The notes beneath the pieces were generated by a model that saw only the letters and a program-made list of their open reading frames with translations, was not told where the DNA came from and ran no database searches. DNA of 64,000 nucleotides, taken from the NCBI GenBank assembly GCA_031841125.1, contig JAJSSI010000014.1:124182-188181 (forward strand), given 5' to 3'. The stretch comes from Acanthococcus lagerstroemiae (Eukaryota > Arthropoda > Insecta > Hemiptera > Eriococcidae). Below are positions 10,082 through 23,800 of the stretch, piece after piece; position 1 is the stretch's first letter; every line of letters begins with the position of its first letter. A program made the position numbers and the translations under genes.

Positions 10082-11836
10082 CCCCAAAAAATGCATGATG
10101 TATAGTATGGAGAAATTTTCAAAATTTGAGAAAATCAAAAATTTCGATTTCATGAGTGTTTCTTACTCAATTTTTCACGCTGAGTTCGAATTCGCTTTTG
10201 GAATTTGGCGGCGACCCTCCGTTCCCGAGATACCCTCGAAAAAGTTGGAAAAATTGATCAATTTGGGTCAAAAAATGACTCTAGCTCAATTTTGACAACG
10301 GATTCGAATTCGTCTCGAAAAATTGACTAACTAGCACCAGCCCCGACGCCGTAGCTCTCCGAAAATTTTTTCGCCCAAAAAATGCATGATGTATAGTATG
10401 GAGAAATTTTCAAAATTTGAGAAAATCAAAAATTTGATTTCATTAGTGTTTCTTACTCAATTTTTCACGCTGAGTTCGAATTCGCTTTTGGAATTTGGCG
10501 GCGACCCTCCGTTCCCGAGATACCCTCGAAAAAGTTGGAAAAATTGATCAATTTGGGTCAAAAAATGACTCTAGCTCAATTTTGACAACGGATTCGAATT
10601 CGTCTCGAAAAATTGACTAACTAGCACCAGCCCGACGCCGTAGCTCTCCGGAAATTTTTTCGCCCAAAAAAATGCATGATGTATAGTATGGAGAAATTTT
10701 CAAAATTTGAGAAAATCAAAAATTTCGATTTCATGAGTGTTTCTTACTCAATTTTTCACGCTGAGTTCGAATTCGCTTTTGGAATTTGGCGGCGACCCTC
10801 CGTTCCCGAGATACCCTCGAAAAAGTTGGAAAAATTGATCAATTTGGGTCAAAAAATGACTCTAGCTCAATTTTGACAACGGATTCGAATTCGTCTCGAA
10901 AAATTGACTAACTAGCACCAGCCCGACGCCGTAGCTCTCCGAAAATTTTTTCGCCCAAAAAATGCCTGATGTATAGTATGGAGAAATTTTCAAAATTTGA
11001 GAAAATCAAAAATTTCGATTTCATGAGTGTTTCTTACTCAATTTTTCACGCTGAGTTCGAATTCGCTTTTGGAATTGGCGGCGACCCTCCGTTCCGAGAT
11101 ACCCTCGAAAAGTGTGGAAAAATTGATCAATTTGGGTCAAAAAATGACTCTAGCTCAATTTTGACAACGGATTCGAATTCGTCTCGAAAAATTGACTAAC
11201 TAGCACCAGCCCCGACGCCGTAGCTCTCCGAAAATTTTTTCGCCCCAAAAAATGCATGATGTATAGTATGGAGAAATTTTCAAAATTTGAGAAAATCAAA
11301 AATTTCGATTTCATGAGTGTTTCTTACTCAATTTTTCACGCTGAGTTCGAATTCGCTTTTGGAATTTGGCGGCGACCCTCCGTTCCGAGATACCCTCGAA
11401 AAAGTTGGAAAAATTGATCAATTTGGGTCAAAAAATGACTCTAGCTCAATTTTGACAACGGATTCGAATTCGTCTCGAAAAATTGACTAACTAGCACCAG
11501 CCCCGACGCCGTAGCTCTCCGAAAATTTTTTCGCCCAAAAAATGCATGATGTATAGTATGGAGAAATTTTCAAAATTTGAGAAAATCAAAAATTTCGATT
11601 TCATGAGTGTTTCTTACTCAATTTTTCACGCTGAGTTCGAATTCGCTTTTGGAATTTGGCGGCGACCCTCCGTTCTCGAGATACCCTCGAAAAAGTTGGA
11701 AAAATTGATCAATTTGGGTCAAAAAATGACTCTAGCTCAATTTTGACAACGGATTCGAATTCGTCTCGAAAAATTGACTAACTAGCACCAGCCCCGACGC
11801 CGTAGCTCTCCGAAATTTTTTCGCCCCAAAAAATGC

Positions 11837-12128
11837 ATGATGTATAGTATGGAGAAATTTTCAAAATTTGAGAAAATCAAAAATTTCGATTTCATTAGTG
11901 TTTCTTACTCAATTTTTCACGCTGAGTTCGAATTCGCTTTTGGAATTTGGCGGCGACCCTCCGTTCCCGAGATACCCTCGAAAAAGTTGGAAAAATTGAT
12001 CAATTTGGGTCAAAAAATGACTCTAGCTCAAATTTGACAACGGATTCGAATTCGTCTCGAAAAATTGACTAACTAGCACCAGCTCCGACGCCGTAGCTCT
12101 CCGAAAATTTTTTCGCCCAAAAAAATGC
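11837..12128 (+). repeat. Monomer with linked CAAATTTGAC and AGCTCCGACG alleles
   Basis: Two uncommon substitutions about 55 bases apart occur together here and in the units at 39795 and 47090. I saw neither alone. Neighbouring units are not alike in the three places, so a tract of about one monomer or less seems to have moved. Confidence 0.8.
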
Positions 12129-15100
12129 ATGATGTATAGTATGGAGAAATTTTCAAAATTTGAGAAAATCAAAAATTTCGATTTCATTAGTGTTTCTTAC
12201 TCAATTTTTCACGCTGAGTTCGAATTCGCTTTTGGAATTTGGCGGCGACCCTCCGTTCCCGAGATACCCTCGAAAAAGTTGGAAAAATTGATCAATTTGG
12301 GTCAAAAAATGACTCTAGCTCAATTTTGACAACGGATTCGAATTCGTCTCGAAAAATTGACTAACTAGCACCAGCCCCGACGCCGTAGCTCTCCGAAAAT
12401 TTTTTCGCCCAAAAAATGCATGATGTATAGTATGGAGAAATTTTCAAAATTTGAGAAAATCAAAAATTTCGATTTCATGAGTGTTTCTTACTCAATTTTT
12501 CACGCTGAGTTCGAATTCGCTTTTGGAATTTGGCGGCGACCCTCCGTTCCCGAGATACCCTCGAAAAAGTTGAAAAATTGATCAATTTGGGTCAAAAAAT
12601 GACTCTAGCTCAATTTTGACAACGGATTCGAATTCGTCTCGAAAAATTGACTAACTAGCACCAGCCCCGACGCCGTAGCTCTCCGAAAATTTTTTCGCCC
12701 CAAAAAATGCATGATGTATATAGTATGGAGAAATTTTCAAAATTTGAGAAAATCAAAAATTTCGATTTCATTAGTGTTTCTTACTCAATTTTTCACGCTG
12801 AGTTCGAATTCGCTTTTGGAATTTGGCGGCGACCCTCCGTTCCCGAGATACCTTCGAAAAAGTTGGAAAAATTGATCAATTTGGGTCAAAAAATGACTCT
12901 AGCTCAATTTTGACAACGGATTCGAATTCGTCTCGAAAAATTGACTAACTAGCACCAGCCCCGACGCCGTAGCTCTCCGAAAATTTTTTCGCCCCAAAAA
13001 ATGCATGATGTATATAGTATGGAGAAATTTTCAAAATTTGAGAAAATCAAAAATTTCGATTTCATGAGTGTTTCTTACTCAATTTTTCACGCTGAGTTCG
13101 AATTCGCTTTTGGAATTTGGCGGCGACCCTCCGTTCCCGAGATACCCTCGAAAAGTTGGAAAAATTGATCAATTTGGGTCAAAAAATGACTCTAGCTCAA
13201 TTTTGACAACGGATTCGAATTCGTCTCGAAAAATTGACTAACTAGCACCAGCCCCGACGCCGTAGCTCTCCGAAAATTTTTTCGCCCCAAAAAATGCTGA
13301 TGTATAGTATGGAGAAATTTTCAAAATTTGAGAAAATCAAAAATTTCGATTTCATGAGTGTTTCTTACTCAATTTTTCACGCTGAGTTCGAATTCGCTTT
13401 TGGAATTTGGCGGCGACCCTCCGTTCTCGAGATACCCTCGAAAAAGTTGGAAAAATTGATCAATTTGGGTCAAAAAATGACTCTAGCTCAATTTTGACAA
13501 CGGATTCGAATTCGTCTCGAAAAATTGACTAACTAGCACCAGCCCCGACGCCGTAGCTCTCCGAAAATTTTTTCGCCCAAAAAATGCATGATGTATAGTA
13601 TGGAGAAATTTTCAAAATTTGAGAAAATCAAAAATTTCGATTTCATGAGTGTTTCTTACTCAATTTTTCACGCTGAGTTCGAATTCGCTTTTGGAATTTG
13701 GCGGCGACCCTCCGTTCCCGAGATACCCTCGAAAAAGTTGGAAAAATTGATCAATTTGGGTCAAAAAATGACTCTAGCTCAATTTTGACAACGGATTCGA
13801 ATTCGTCTCGAAAAATTGACTAACTAGCACCAGCCCGACGCCGTAGCTCTCCGAAAATTTTTTCGCCCCAAAAAATGCATGATGTATAGTATGGAGAAAT
13901 TTTCAAAATTTGAGAAAATCAAAAATTTCGATTTCATGAGTGTTTCTTACTCAATTTTTCACGCTGAGTTCGAATTCGCTTTTGGAATTTGGCGGCGACC
14001 CTCCGTTCCCGAGATACCCTCGAAAAAGTTGAAAAATTGATCAATTTGGGTCAAAAAATGACTCTAGCTCAATTTTGACAACGGATTCGAATTCGTCTCG
14101 AAAAATTGACTAACTAGCACCAGCCCCGACGCCGTAGCTCTCCGGAAATTTTTTCGCCCCAAAAAATGCATGATGTATAGTATGGAGAAATTTTCAAAAT
14201 TTGAGAAAATCAAAAATTTCGATTTCATGAGTGTTTCTTACTCAATTTTTCACGCTGAGTTCGAATTCGCTTTTGGAATTTGGCGGCGACCCTCCGTTCC
14301 CGAGATACCCTCGAAAAAGTTGGAAAAATTGATCAATTTGGGTCAAAAAATGACTCTAGCTCAATTTTGACAACGGATTCGAATTCGTCTCGAAAAATTG
14401 ACTAACTAGCACCAGCCCCGACGCCGTAGCTCTCCGAAAATTTTTTCGCCCCAAAAAATGCATGATGTATAGTATGGAGAAATTTTCAAAATTTGAGAAA
14501 ATCAAAAATTTCGATTTCATGAGTGTTTCTTACTCAATTTTTCACGCTGAGTTCGAATTCGCTTTTGGAATTTGGCGGCGACCCTCCGTTCCGAGATACC
14601 CTCGAAAAAGTTGAAAAATTGATCAATTTGGGTCAAAAAATGACTCTAGCTCAATTTTGACAACGGATTCGAATTCGTCTCGAAAAATTGACTAACTAGC
14701 ACCAGCCCCGACGCCGTAGCTCTCCGGAAATTTTTTCGCCCCAAAAAATGCATGATGTATAGTATGGAGAAATTTTCAAAATTTGAGAAAATCAAAAATT
14801 TCGATTTCATTAGTGTTTCTTACTCAATTTTTCACGCTGAGTTCGAATTCGCTTTTGGAATTTGGCGGCGACCCTCCGTTCCCGAGATACCCTCGAAAAA
14901 GTTGGAAAAATTGATCAATTTGGGTCAAAAAATGACTCTAGCTCAATTTTGACAACGGATTCGAATTCGTCTCGAAAAATTGACTAACTAGCACCAGCCC
15001 CGACGCCGTAGCTCTCCGAAAATTTTTTCGCCCCAAAAAATGCATGATGTATAGTATGGAGAAATTTTCAAAATTTGAGAAAATCAAAAATTTCGATTTC

Positions 15101-18100
15101 ATGAGTGTTTCTTACTCAATTTTTCACGCTGAGTTCGAATTCGCTTTTGGAATTTGGCGGCGACCCTCCGTTCTCGAGATACCCTCGAAAAAGTTGGAAA
15201 AATTGATCAATTTGGGTCAAAAAATGACTCTAGCTCAATTTTGACAACGGATTCGAATTCGTCTCGAAAAATTGACTAACTAGCACCAGCCCCGACGCCG
15301 TAGCTCTCCGAAAATTTTTTCGCCCCAAAAAATGCATGATGTTATGGAGAGAAATTTTCAAAATTTGGGAAAATCAAAAATTTCGATTTCATTAGTGTTT
15401 CTTACTCAATTTTTCACGCTGAGTTCGAATTCGCTTTTGGAATTTGGCGGCGACCCTCCGTTCTCGAGATACCCTCGAAAAAGTTGGAAAAATTGATCAA
15501 TTTGGGTCAAAAAATGACTCTAGCTCAATTTTGACAACGGATTCGAATTCGTCTCGAAAAATTGACTAACTAGCACCAGCCCCGACGCCGTAGCTCTCCG
15601 AAATTTTTTCGCCCAAAAAATGCATGATGTATAGTATGGAGAAATTTTCAAAATTTGAGAAAATCAAAAATTTCGATTTCATGAGTGTTTCTTACTCAAT
15701 TTTTCACGCTGAGTTCGAATTCGCTTTTGGAATTTGGCGGCGACCCTCCGTTCCCGAGATACCCTCGAAAGTTGGAAAAATTGATCAATTTGGGTCAAAA
15801 AATGACTCTAGCTCAATTTTGACAACGGATTCGAATTCGTCTCGAAAAATTGACTAACTAGCACCAGCCCGACGCCGTAGCTCTCCGAAAATTTTTTCGC
15901 CCCAAAAAATGCATGATGTATAGTATGGAGAAATTTTCAAAATTTGAGAAAATCAAAAATTTCGATTTCATGAGTGTTTCTTACTCAATTTTTCACGCTG
16001 AGTTCGAATTCGCTTTTGGAATTTGGCGGCGACCCTCCGTTCCCGAGATACCCTCGAAAAAGTTGGAAAAATTGATCAATTTGGGTCAAAAAATGACTCT
16101 AGCTCAATTTTGACAACGGATTCGAATTCGTCTCGAAAAATTGACTAACTAGCACCAGCCCCGACGCCGTAGCTCTCCGAAAATTTTTTCGCCCAAAAAA
16201 TGCATGATGTATAGTATGGAGAAATTTTCAAAATTTGAGAAAATCAAAAATTTCGATTTCATGAGTGTTTCTTACTCAATTTTTCACGCTGAGTTCGAAT
16301 TCGCTTTTGGAATTTGGCGGCGACCCTCCGTTCCCGAGATACCCTCGAAAAAGTTGGAAAAATTGATCAATTTGGGTCAAAAAATGACTCTAGCTCAATT
16401 TTGACAACGGATTCGAATTCGTCTCGAAAAATTGACTAACTAGCACCAGCCCCGACGCCGTAGCTCTCCGAAAATTTTTTCGCCCCAAAAAATGCATGAT
16501 GTATAGTATGGAGAAATTTTCAAAATTTGAGAAAATCAAAAATTTCGATTTCATGAGTGTTTCTTACTCAATTTTTCACGCTGAGTTCGAATTCGCTTTT
16601 GGAATTTGGCGGCGACCCTCCGTTCTCGAGATACCCTCGAAAAAAATGGAAAAAATTGATCAATTTGGGTCAAAAAATGACTCTAGCTCAATTTTGACAA
16701 CGGATTCGAATTCGTCTCGAAAAATTGACTAACTAGCACCAGCCCGACGCCGTAGCTCTCCGAAAATTTTTTCGCCCCAAAAAATGCATGATGTATAGTA
16801 TGGAGAAATTTTCAAAATTTGAGAAAATCAAAAATTTCGATTTCATTAGTGTTTCTTACTCAATTTTTCACGCTGAGTTCGAATTCGCTTTTGGAATTTG
16901 GCGGCGACCCTCCGTTCCCGAGATACCCTCGAGAAAGTTGGAAAAATTGATCAATTTGGGTCAAAAAATGACTCTAGCTCAATTTTGACAACGGATTCGA
17001 ATTCGTCTCGAAAAATTGACTAACTAGCACCAGCCCGACGCCGTAGCTCTCCGGAAATTTTTTCGCCCAAAAAATGCATGATGTATAGTATGGAGAAATT
17101 TTCAAAATTTGAGAAAATCAAAAATTTCGATTTCATGAGTGTTTCTTACTCAATTTTTCACGCTGAGTTCGAATTCGCTTTTGGAATTTGGCGGCGACCC
17201 TCCGTTCCCGAGATACCCTCGAAAAAGTTGGAAAAATTGATCAATTTGGGTCAAAAAATGACTCTAGCTCAATTTTGACAACGGATTCGAATTCGTCTCG
17301 AAAAATTGACTAACTAGCACCAGCCCCGACGCCGTAGCTCTCCGAAAATTTTTTCGCCCAAAAAATGCATGATGTATAGTATGGAGAAATTTTCAAAATT
17401 TGAGAAAATCAAAAATTTCGATTTCATGAGTGTTTCTTACTCAATTTTTCACGCTGAGTTCGAATTCGCTTTTGGAATTTGGCGGCGACCCTCCGTTCCG
17501 AGATACCCTCGAAAAAGTTGGAAAAATTGATCAATTTGGGTCAAAAAATGACTCTAGCTCAATTTTGACAACGGATTCGAATTCGTCTCGAAAAATTGAC
17601 TAACTAGCACCAGCCCCGACGCCGTAGCTCTCCGAAATTTTTTCGCCCAAAAAATGCATGATGTATAGTATGGAGAAATTTTCAAAATTTGAGAAAATCA
17701 AAAATTTCGATTTCATGAGTGTTTCTTACTCAATTTTTCACGCTGAGTTCGAATTCGCTTTTGGAATTTGGCGGCGACCCTCCGTTCCCGAGATACCCTC
17801 GAAAAAGTTGGAAAAATTGATCAATTTGGGTCAAAAAATGACTCTAGCTCAATTTTGACAACGGATTCGAATTCGTCTCGAAAAATTGACTAACTAGCAC
17901 CAGCCCCGACGCCGTAGCTCTCCGAAAATTTTTTCGCCCCAAAAAATGCATGATGTATAGTATGGAGAAATTTTCAAAATTTGGGAAAATCAAAAATTTC
18001 GAATTCATGAGTGTTTCTTACTCAATTTTTCACGCTGAGTTCGAATTCGCTGTTGGAATTTGGCGGCGACCCTCCGTTCTCGAGATACCCTCGAAAAAAG

Positions 18101-20280
18101 TGGGAAAAATTGATCAATTTGGGTCAAAAAATGACTCTAGCTCAATTTTGACAACGGATTCGAATTCGTCTCGAAAAATTGACTAACTAGCACCAGCCCC
18201 GACGCCGTAGCTCTCCGAAATTTTTTCGCCCAAAAAATGCATGATGTATAGTATGGAGAAATTTTCAAAATTTGAGAAAATCAAAAATTTCGATTTCATT
18301 AGTGTTTCTTACTCAATTTTTCACGCTGAGTTCGAATTCGCTTTTGGAATTTGGCGGCGACCCTCCGTTCCCGAGATATACCTCGAAAAAGTTGGAAAAA
18401 TTGATCAATTTGGGTCAAAAAATGACTCTAGCTCAATTTTGACAACGGATTCGAATTCGTCTCGAAAAATTGACTAACTAGCACCAGCCCCGACGCCGTA
18501 GCTCTCGGAAATTTTTTCGCCCCAAAAAATGCATGATGTATAGTATGGAGAAATTTTCAAAATTTGAGAAAATCAAAAATTTCGATTTCATGAGTGTTTC
18601 TTACTCAATTTTTCACGCTGAGTTCGAATTCGCTTTTGGAATTTGGCGGCGACCCTCCGTTCCCGAGATACCCTCGAAAAGTTGGAAAAATTGATCAATT
18701 TGGGTCAAAAAATGACTCTAGCTCAATTTTGACAACGGATTCGAATTCGTCTCGAAAAATTGACTAACTAGCACCAGCCCCGACGCCGTAGCTCTCCGAA
18801 ATTTTTTCGCCCCAAAAAATGCATGATGTATAGTATGGAGAAATTTTCAAAATTTGAGAAAATCAAAAATTTCGATTTCATGAGTGTTTCTTACTCAATT
18901 TTTCACGCTGAGTTCGAATTCGCTTTTGAATTTGGCGGCGACCCTCCGTTCCCGAGATACCCTCGAGAAAAAGTTGGAAAAATTGATCAATTTGGGTCAA
19001 AAAATGACTCTAGCTCAATTTTGACAACGGATTCGAATTCGTCTCGAAAAATTGACTAACTAGCACCAGCCCCGACGCCGTAGCTCTCCGGAAATTTTTT
19101 CGCCCCAAAAAATGCATGATGTATAGTATGGAGAAATTTTCAAAATTTGAGAAAATCAAAAATTTCGATTTCATTAGTGTTTCTTACTCAATTTTTCACG
19201 CTGAGTTCGAATTCGCTTTTGGAATTTGGCGGCGACCCTCCGTTCCCGAGATACCCTCGAAAAAGTTGGAAAAATTGATCAATTTGGGTCAAAAAATGAC
19301 TCTAGCTCAATTTTGACAACGGATTCGAATTCGTCTCGAAAAATTGACTAACTAGCACCAGCCCCGACGCCGTAGCTCTCCGAAATTTTTTCGCCCCAAA
19401 AAATGCATGATGTATAGTATGGAGAAATTTTCAAAATTTGAGAAAATCAAAAATTTCGATTTCATGAGTGTTTCTTACTCAATTTTTCACGCTGAGTTCG
19501 AATTCGCTTTTGGAATTTGGCGGCGACCCTCCGTTCCGAGATACCCTCGAAAAAGTTGGAAAAATTGATCAATTTGGGTCAAAAAATGACTCTAGCTCAA
19601 TTTTGACAACGGATTCGAATTCGTCTCGAAAAATTGACTAACTAGCACCAGCCCCGACGCCGTAGCTCTCCGAAAATTTTTTCGCTCCAAAAAATGCCTG
19701 ATGTATAGTATGGAGAAATTTTCAAAATTTGAGAAAATCAAAAATTTTGATTTCATGAGTGTTTCTTACTCAATTTTTCACGCTGAGTTCGAATTCGCTT
19801 TTGGAATTTGGCGGCGACCCTCCGTTTCCGAGATACCCTCGAAAAAGTTGGAAAAATTGATCAATTTGGGTCAAAAAATGACTCTAGCTCAATTTTGACA
19901 ACGGATTCGAATTCGTCTCGAAAAATTGACTAACTAGCACCAGCCCCGACGCCGTAGCTCTCCGGAAATTTTTTCGCCCCAAAAAATGCATGATGTATAG
20001 TATGAGAAATTTTCAAAATTTGAGAAAATCAAAAATTTCGATTTCATTAGTGTTTCTTACTCAATTTTTCACGCTGAGTTCGAATTCGCTTTTGGAATTT
20101 GGCGGCGACCCTCCGTTCCCGAGATACCCTCGAGAAAGTTGGAAAAATTGATCAATTTGGGTCAAAAAATGACTCTAGCTCAATTTTGACAACGGATTCG
20201 AATTCGTCTCGAAAAATTGACTAACTAGCACCAGCCCCGACGCCGTAGCTCTCCGAAAATTTTTTCGCCCCAAAAAATGC

Positions 20281-20864
20281 ATGATGTATAGTATGGAGAA
20301 ATTTTCAAAATTTGAGAAAATCAAAAATTTCGATTTCATGAGTGTTTCTTACTCAATTTTTCACGCTGAGTTCGAATTCGCTTTTGGAATTTGGCGGCGA
20401 CCCTCCGTTCTCGAGATACCCTCGAAAAAGTGCGAAAAATTGATCAATTTGGGTCAAAAAATGACTCTAGCTCAATTTTGACAACGGATTCGAATTCGTC
20501 TCGAAAAATTGACTAACTAGCACCAGCCCCGACGCCGTAGCTCTCCGAAAATTTTTTCGCTTCAAAAAATGCATGATGTATAGTATGGAGAAATTTTCAA
20601 AATTTGAGAAAATCAAAAATTTCGATTTCATTAGTGTTTCTTACTCAATTTTTCACGCTGAGTTCGAATTCGCTTTTGGAATTTGGCGGCGACCCTCCGT
20701 TCTCGAGATACCCTCGAAAAAAATGGAAAAATTGATCAATTTGGGTCAAAAAATGACTCTAGCTCAATTTTGACAACGGATTCGAATTCGTCTCGAAAAA
20801 TTGACTAACTAGCACCAGCCCCGACGCCGTAGCTCTCCGGAAATTTTTTCGCCCCAAAAAATGC
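20281..20864 (+). repeat. GTGCG-type then AAAATGG-type monomer pair
   Basis: The first unit has TTCTCGAG and GTGCG. The second has TTCTCGAG and AAAAAAATGG. The junction carries CGCTTCAAAAAATGC, a rare allele also found near 42989, 46198, 46490 and 50572; three of those are next to GTGCG-type units. The pair is one of five direct GTGCG-to-AAAATGG successions in the left block. Confidence 0.75.
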
Positions 20865-23800
20865 ATGATGTATAGTATGAAGAAATTTTCAAAATTTGAG
20901 AAAATCAAAAATTTCGATTTCATTAGTGTTTCTTACTCAATTTTTCACGCTGAGTTCGAATTCGCTTTTGGAATTTGGCGGCGACCCTCCGTTCCCGAGA
21001 TACCCTCGAGAAAGTTGGAAAAATTGATCAATTTGGGTCAAAAAATGACTCTAGCTCAATTTTGACAACGGATTCGAATTCGTCTCGAAAAATTGACTAA
21101 CTAGCACCAGCCCCGACGCCGTAGCTCTCCGAAATTTTTTCGCCCCAAAAAATGCATGATGTATAGTATGGAGAAATTTTCAAAATTTGAGAAAATCAAA
21201 AATTTCGATTTCATGAGTGTTTCTTACTCAATTTTTCACGCTGAGTTCGAATTCGCTTTTGGAATTTGGCGGCGACCCTCCGTTCTCGAGATACCCTCGA
21301 AAAAGTTGGAAAAATTGATCAATTTGGGTCAAAAAATGACTCTAGCTCAATTTTGACAACGGATTCGAATTCGTCTCGAAAAATTGACTAACTAGCACCA
21401 GCCCCGACGCCGTAGCTCTCAGAAAATTTTTTCGCCCCAAAAATGCATGATGTATAGTATGGAGAAATTTTCAAAATTTGAGAAAATCAAAAATTTCGAA
21501 TTCATTAGTGTTTCTTACTCAATTTTTCACGCTGAGTTCGAATTCGCTTTTGGAATTTGGCGGCGACCCTCCGTTCTCGAGATACCCTCGAAAAAGTTGG
21601 AAAAATTGATCAATTTGGGTCAAAAAATGACTCTAGCTCAATTTTGACAACGGATTCGAATTCGTCTCGAAAAATTGACTAACTAGCACCAGCCCCGACG
21701 CCGTAGCTCTCCGAAAATTTTTTCGCCCCAAAAAATGCATGATGTATAGTATGGAGAAATTTTCAAAATTTGAGAAAATCAAAAATTTCGATTTCATGAG
21801 TGTTTCTTACTCAATTTTTCACGCTGAGTTCGAATTCGCTTTTGGAATTTGGCGGCGACCCTCCGTTCCCGAGATACCCTCGAAAAAGTTGGAAAAATTG
21901 ATCAATTTGGGTCAAAAAATGACTCTAGCTCAATTTTGACAACGGATTCGAATTCGTCTCGAAAAATTGACTAACTAGCACCAGCCCCGACGCCGTAGCT
22001 CTCCGAAAATTTTTTCGCTCCAAAAAATGCCTGATGTATAGTATGGAGAAATTTTCAAAATTTGAGAAAATCAAAAATTTCGATTTCATGAGTGTTTCTT
22101 ACTCAATTTTTCACGCTGAGTTCGAATTCGCTTTTGGAATTTGGCGGCGACCCTCCGTTCCCGAGATACCCTCGAGAAAGTTGGAAAAATTGATCAATTT
22201 GGGTCAAAAAATGACTCTAGCTCAATTTAGACAACGGATTCGAATTCGTCTCGAAAAATTGACTAACAAGCACCAGCCCCGACGCCGTAGCTCTCCGGAA
22301 ATTTTTTCGCCCCAAAAAATGCATGATGTATAGTATGGAGAAATTTTCAAAATTTGAGAAAATCAAAAATTTCGATTTCATGAGTGTTTCTTACTCAATT
22401 TTTCACGCTGAGTTCGAATTCGCTTTTGGAATTTGGCGGCGACCCTCCGTTCCCGAGATACCCTCGAAAAAGTGGAAAAATTGATCAATTTGGGTCAAAA
22501 AATGACTCTAGCTCAATTTTGACAACGGATTCGAATTCGTCTCGAAAAATTGACTAACTAGCACCAGCCCCGACGCCGTAGCTCTCCGAAATTTTTTCGC
22601 CCAAAAAATGCATGATGTATAGTATGGAGAAATTTTCAAAATTTGAGAAAATCAAAAATTTCGATTTCATGAGTGTTTCTTACTCAATTTTTCACGCTGA
22701 GTTCGAATTCGCTTTTGGAATTTGGCGGCGACCCTCCGTTCTCGAGATACCCTCGAAAAAGTGGAAAAATTGATCAATTTGGGTCAAAAAATGACTCTAG
22801 CTCAATTTTGACAACGGATTCGAATTCGTCTCGAAAAATTGACTAACTAGCACCAGCCCCGACGCCGTAGCTCTCCGAAAATTTTTTCGCCCCAAAAAAT
22901 GCCTGATGTATAGTATGGAGAAATTTTCAAAATTTGGGAAAATCAAAAATTTCGAATTCATTAGTGTTTCTTACTCAATTTTTCACGCTGAGTTCGAATT
23001 CGCTTTTGGAATTTGGCGGCGACCCTCCGTTCTCGAGATACCCTCGAAAAAAATGGAAAAATTGATCAATTTGGGTCAAAAAATGACTCTAGCTCAATTT
23101 TGACAACGGATTCGAATTCGTCTCGAAAAATTGACTAACTAGCACCAGCCCCGACGCCGTAGCTCTCCGAAAATTTTTTCGCCCCAAAAAATGCATGATG
23201 TATAGTATGGAGAAATTTTCAAAATTTGAGAAAATCAAAAATTTCGATTTCATGAGTGTTTCTTACTCAATTTTTCACGCTGAGTTCGAATTCGCTTTTG
23301 GAATTTGGCGGCGACCCTCCGTTCCCGAGATACCCTCGAAAAAGTTGGAAAAATTGATCAATTTGGGTCAAAAAATGACTCTAGCTCAATTTTGACAACG
23401 GATTCGAATTCGTCTCGAAAAATTGACTAACTAGCACCAGCCCGACGACCGTAGCTCTCCGAAAATTTTTTCGCCCCAAAAAATGCATGATGTATAGTAT
23501 GGAGAAATTTTCAAAATTTGAGAAAATCAAAAATTTCGATTTCATGAGTGTTTCTTACTCAATTTTTCACGCTGAGTTCGAATTCGCTTTTGGAATTTGG
23601 CGGCGACCCTCCGTTCCCGAGATACCCTCGAGAAAGTTGGAAAAATTGATCAATTTGGGTCAAAAAATGACTCTAGCTCAATTTTGACAACGGATTCGAA
23701 TTCGTCTCGAAAAATTGACTAACTAGCACCAGCCCCGACGCCGTAGCTCTCCGGAAATTTTTTCGCCCCAAAAAATGCATGATGTATAGTATGAAGAAAT

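Larger units (their letters stand above)
9803..10094 (+). repeat. Reference monomer, full 292-bp consensus-like unit
   Basis: I chose this unit as a representative because it has no indel and carries the commonest allele at most variable sites: CATGAG, TTCCCGAG, AAAAAGTTGG, CTCCGAAAA and CGCCCC. The unit is taken from ATGATGTATAG to the C of the next ATGCATG. By hand count it has 61 C and 53 G (39% GC) and 18 CpG. It holds two GAATTC sites 118 bases apart, one TGATCA, and one ATGCAT at the junction with the next unit. 292 leaves remainder 1 when divided by 3, so no reading frame can run through successive units. The boundary is arbitrary because a tandem repeat has no natural start. Confidence 0.9.
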
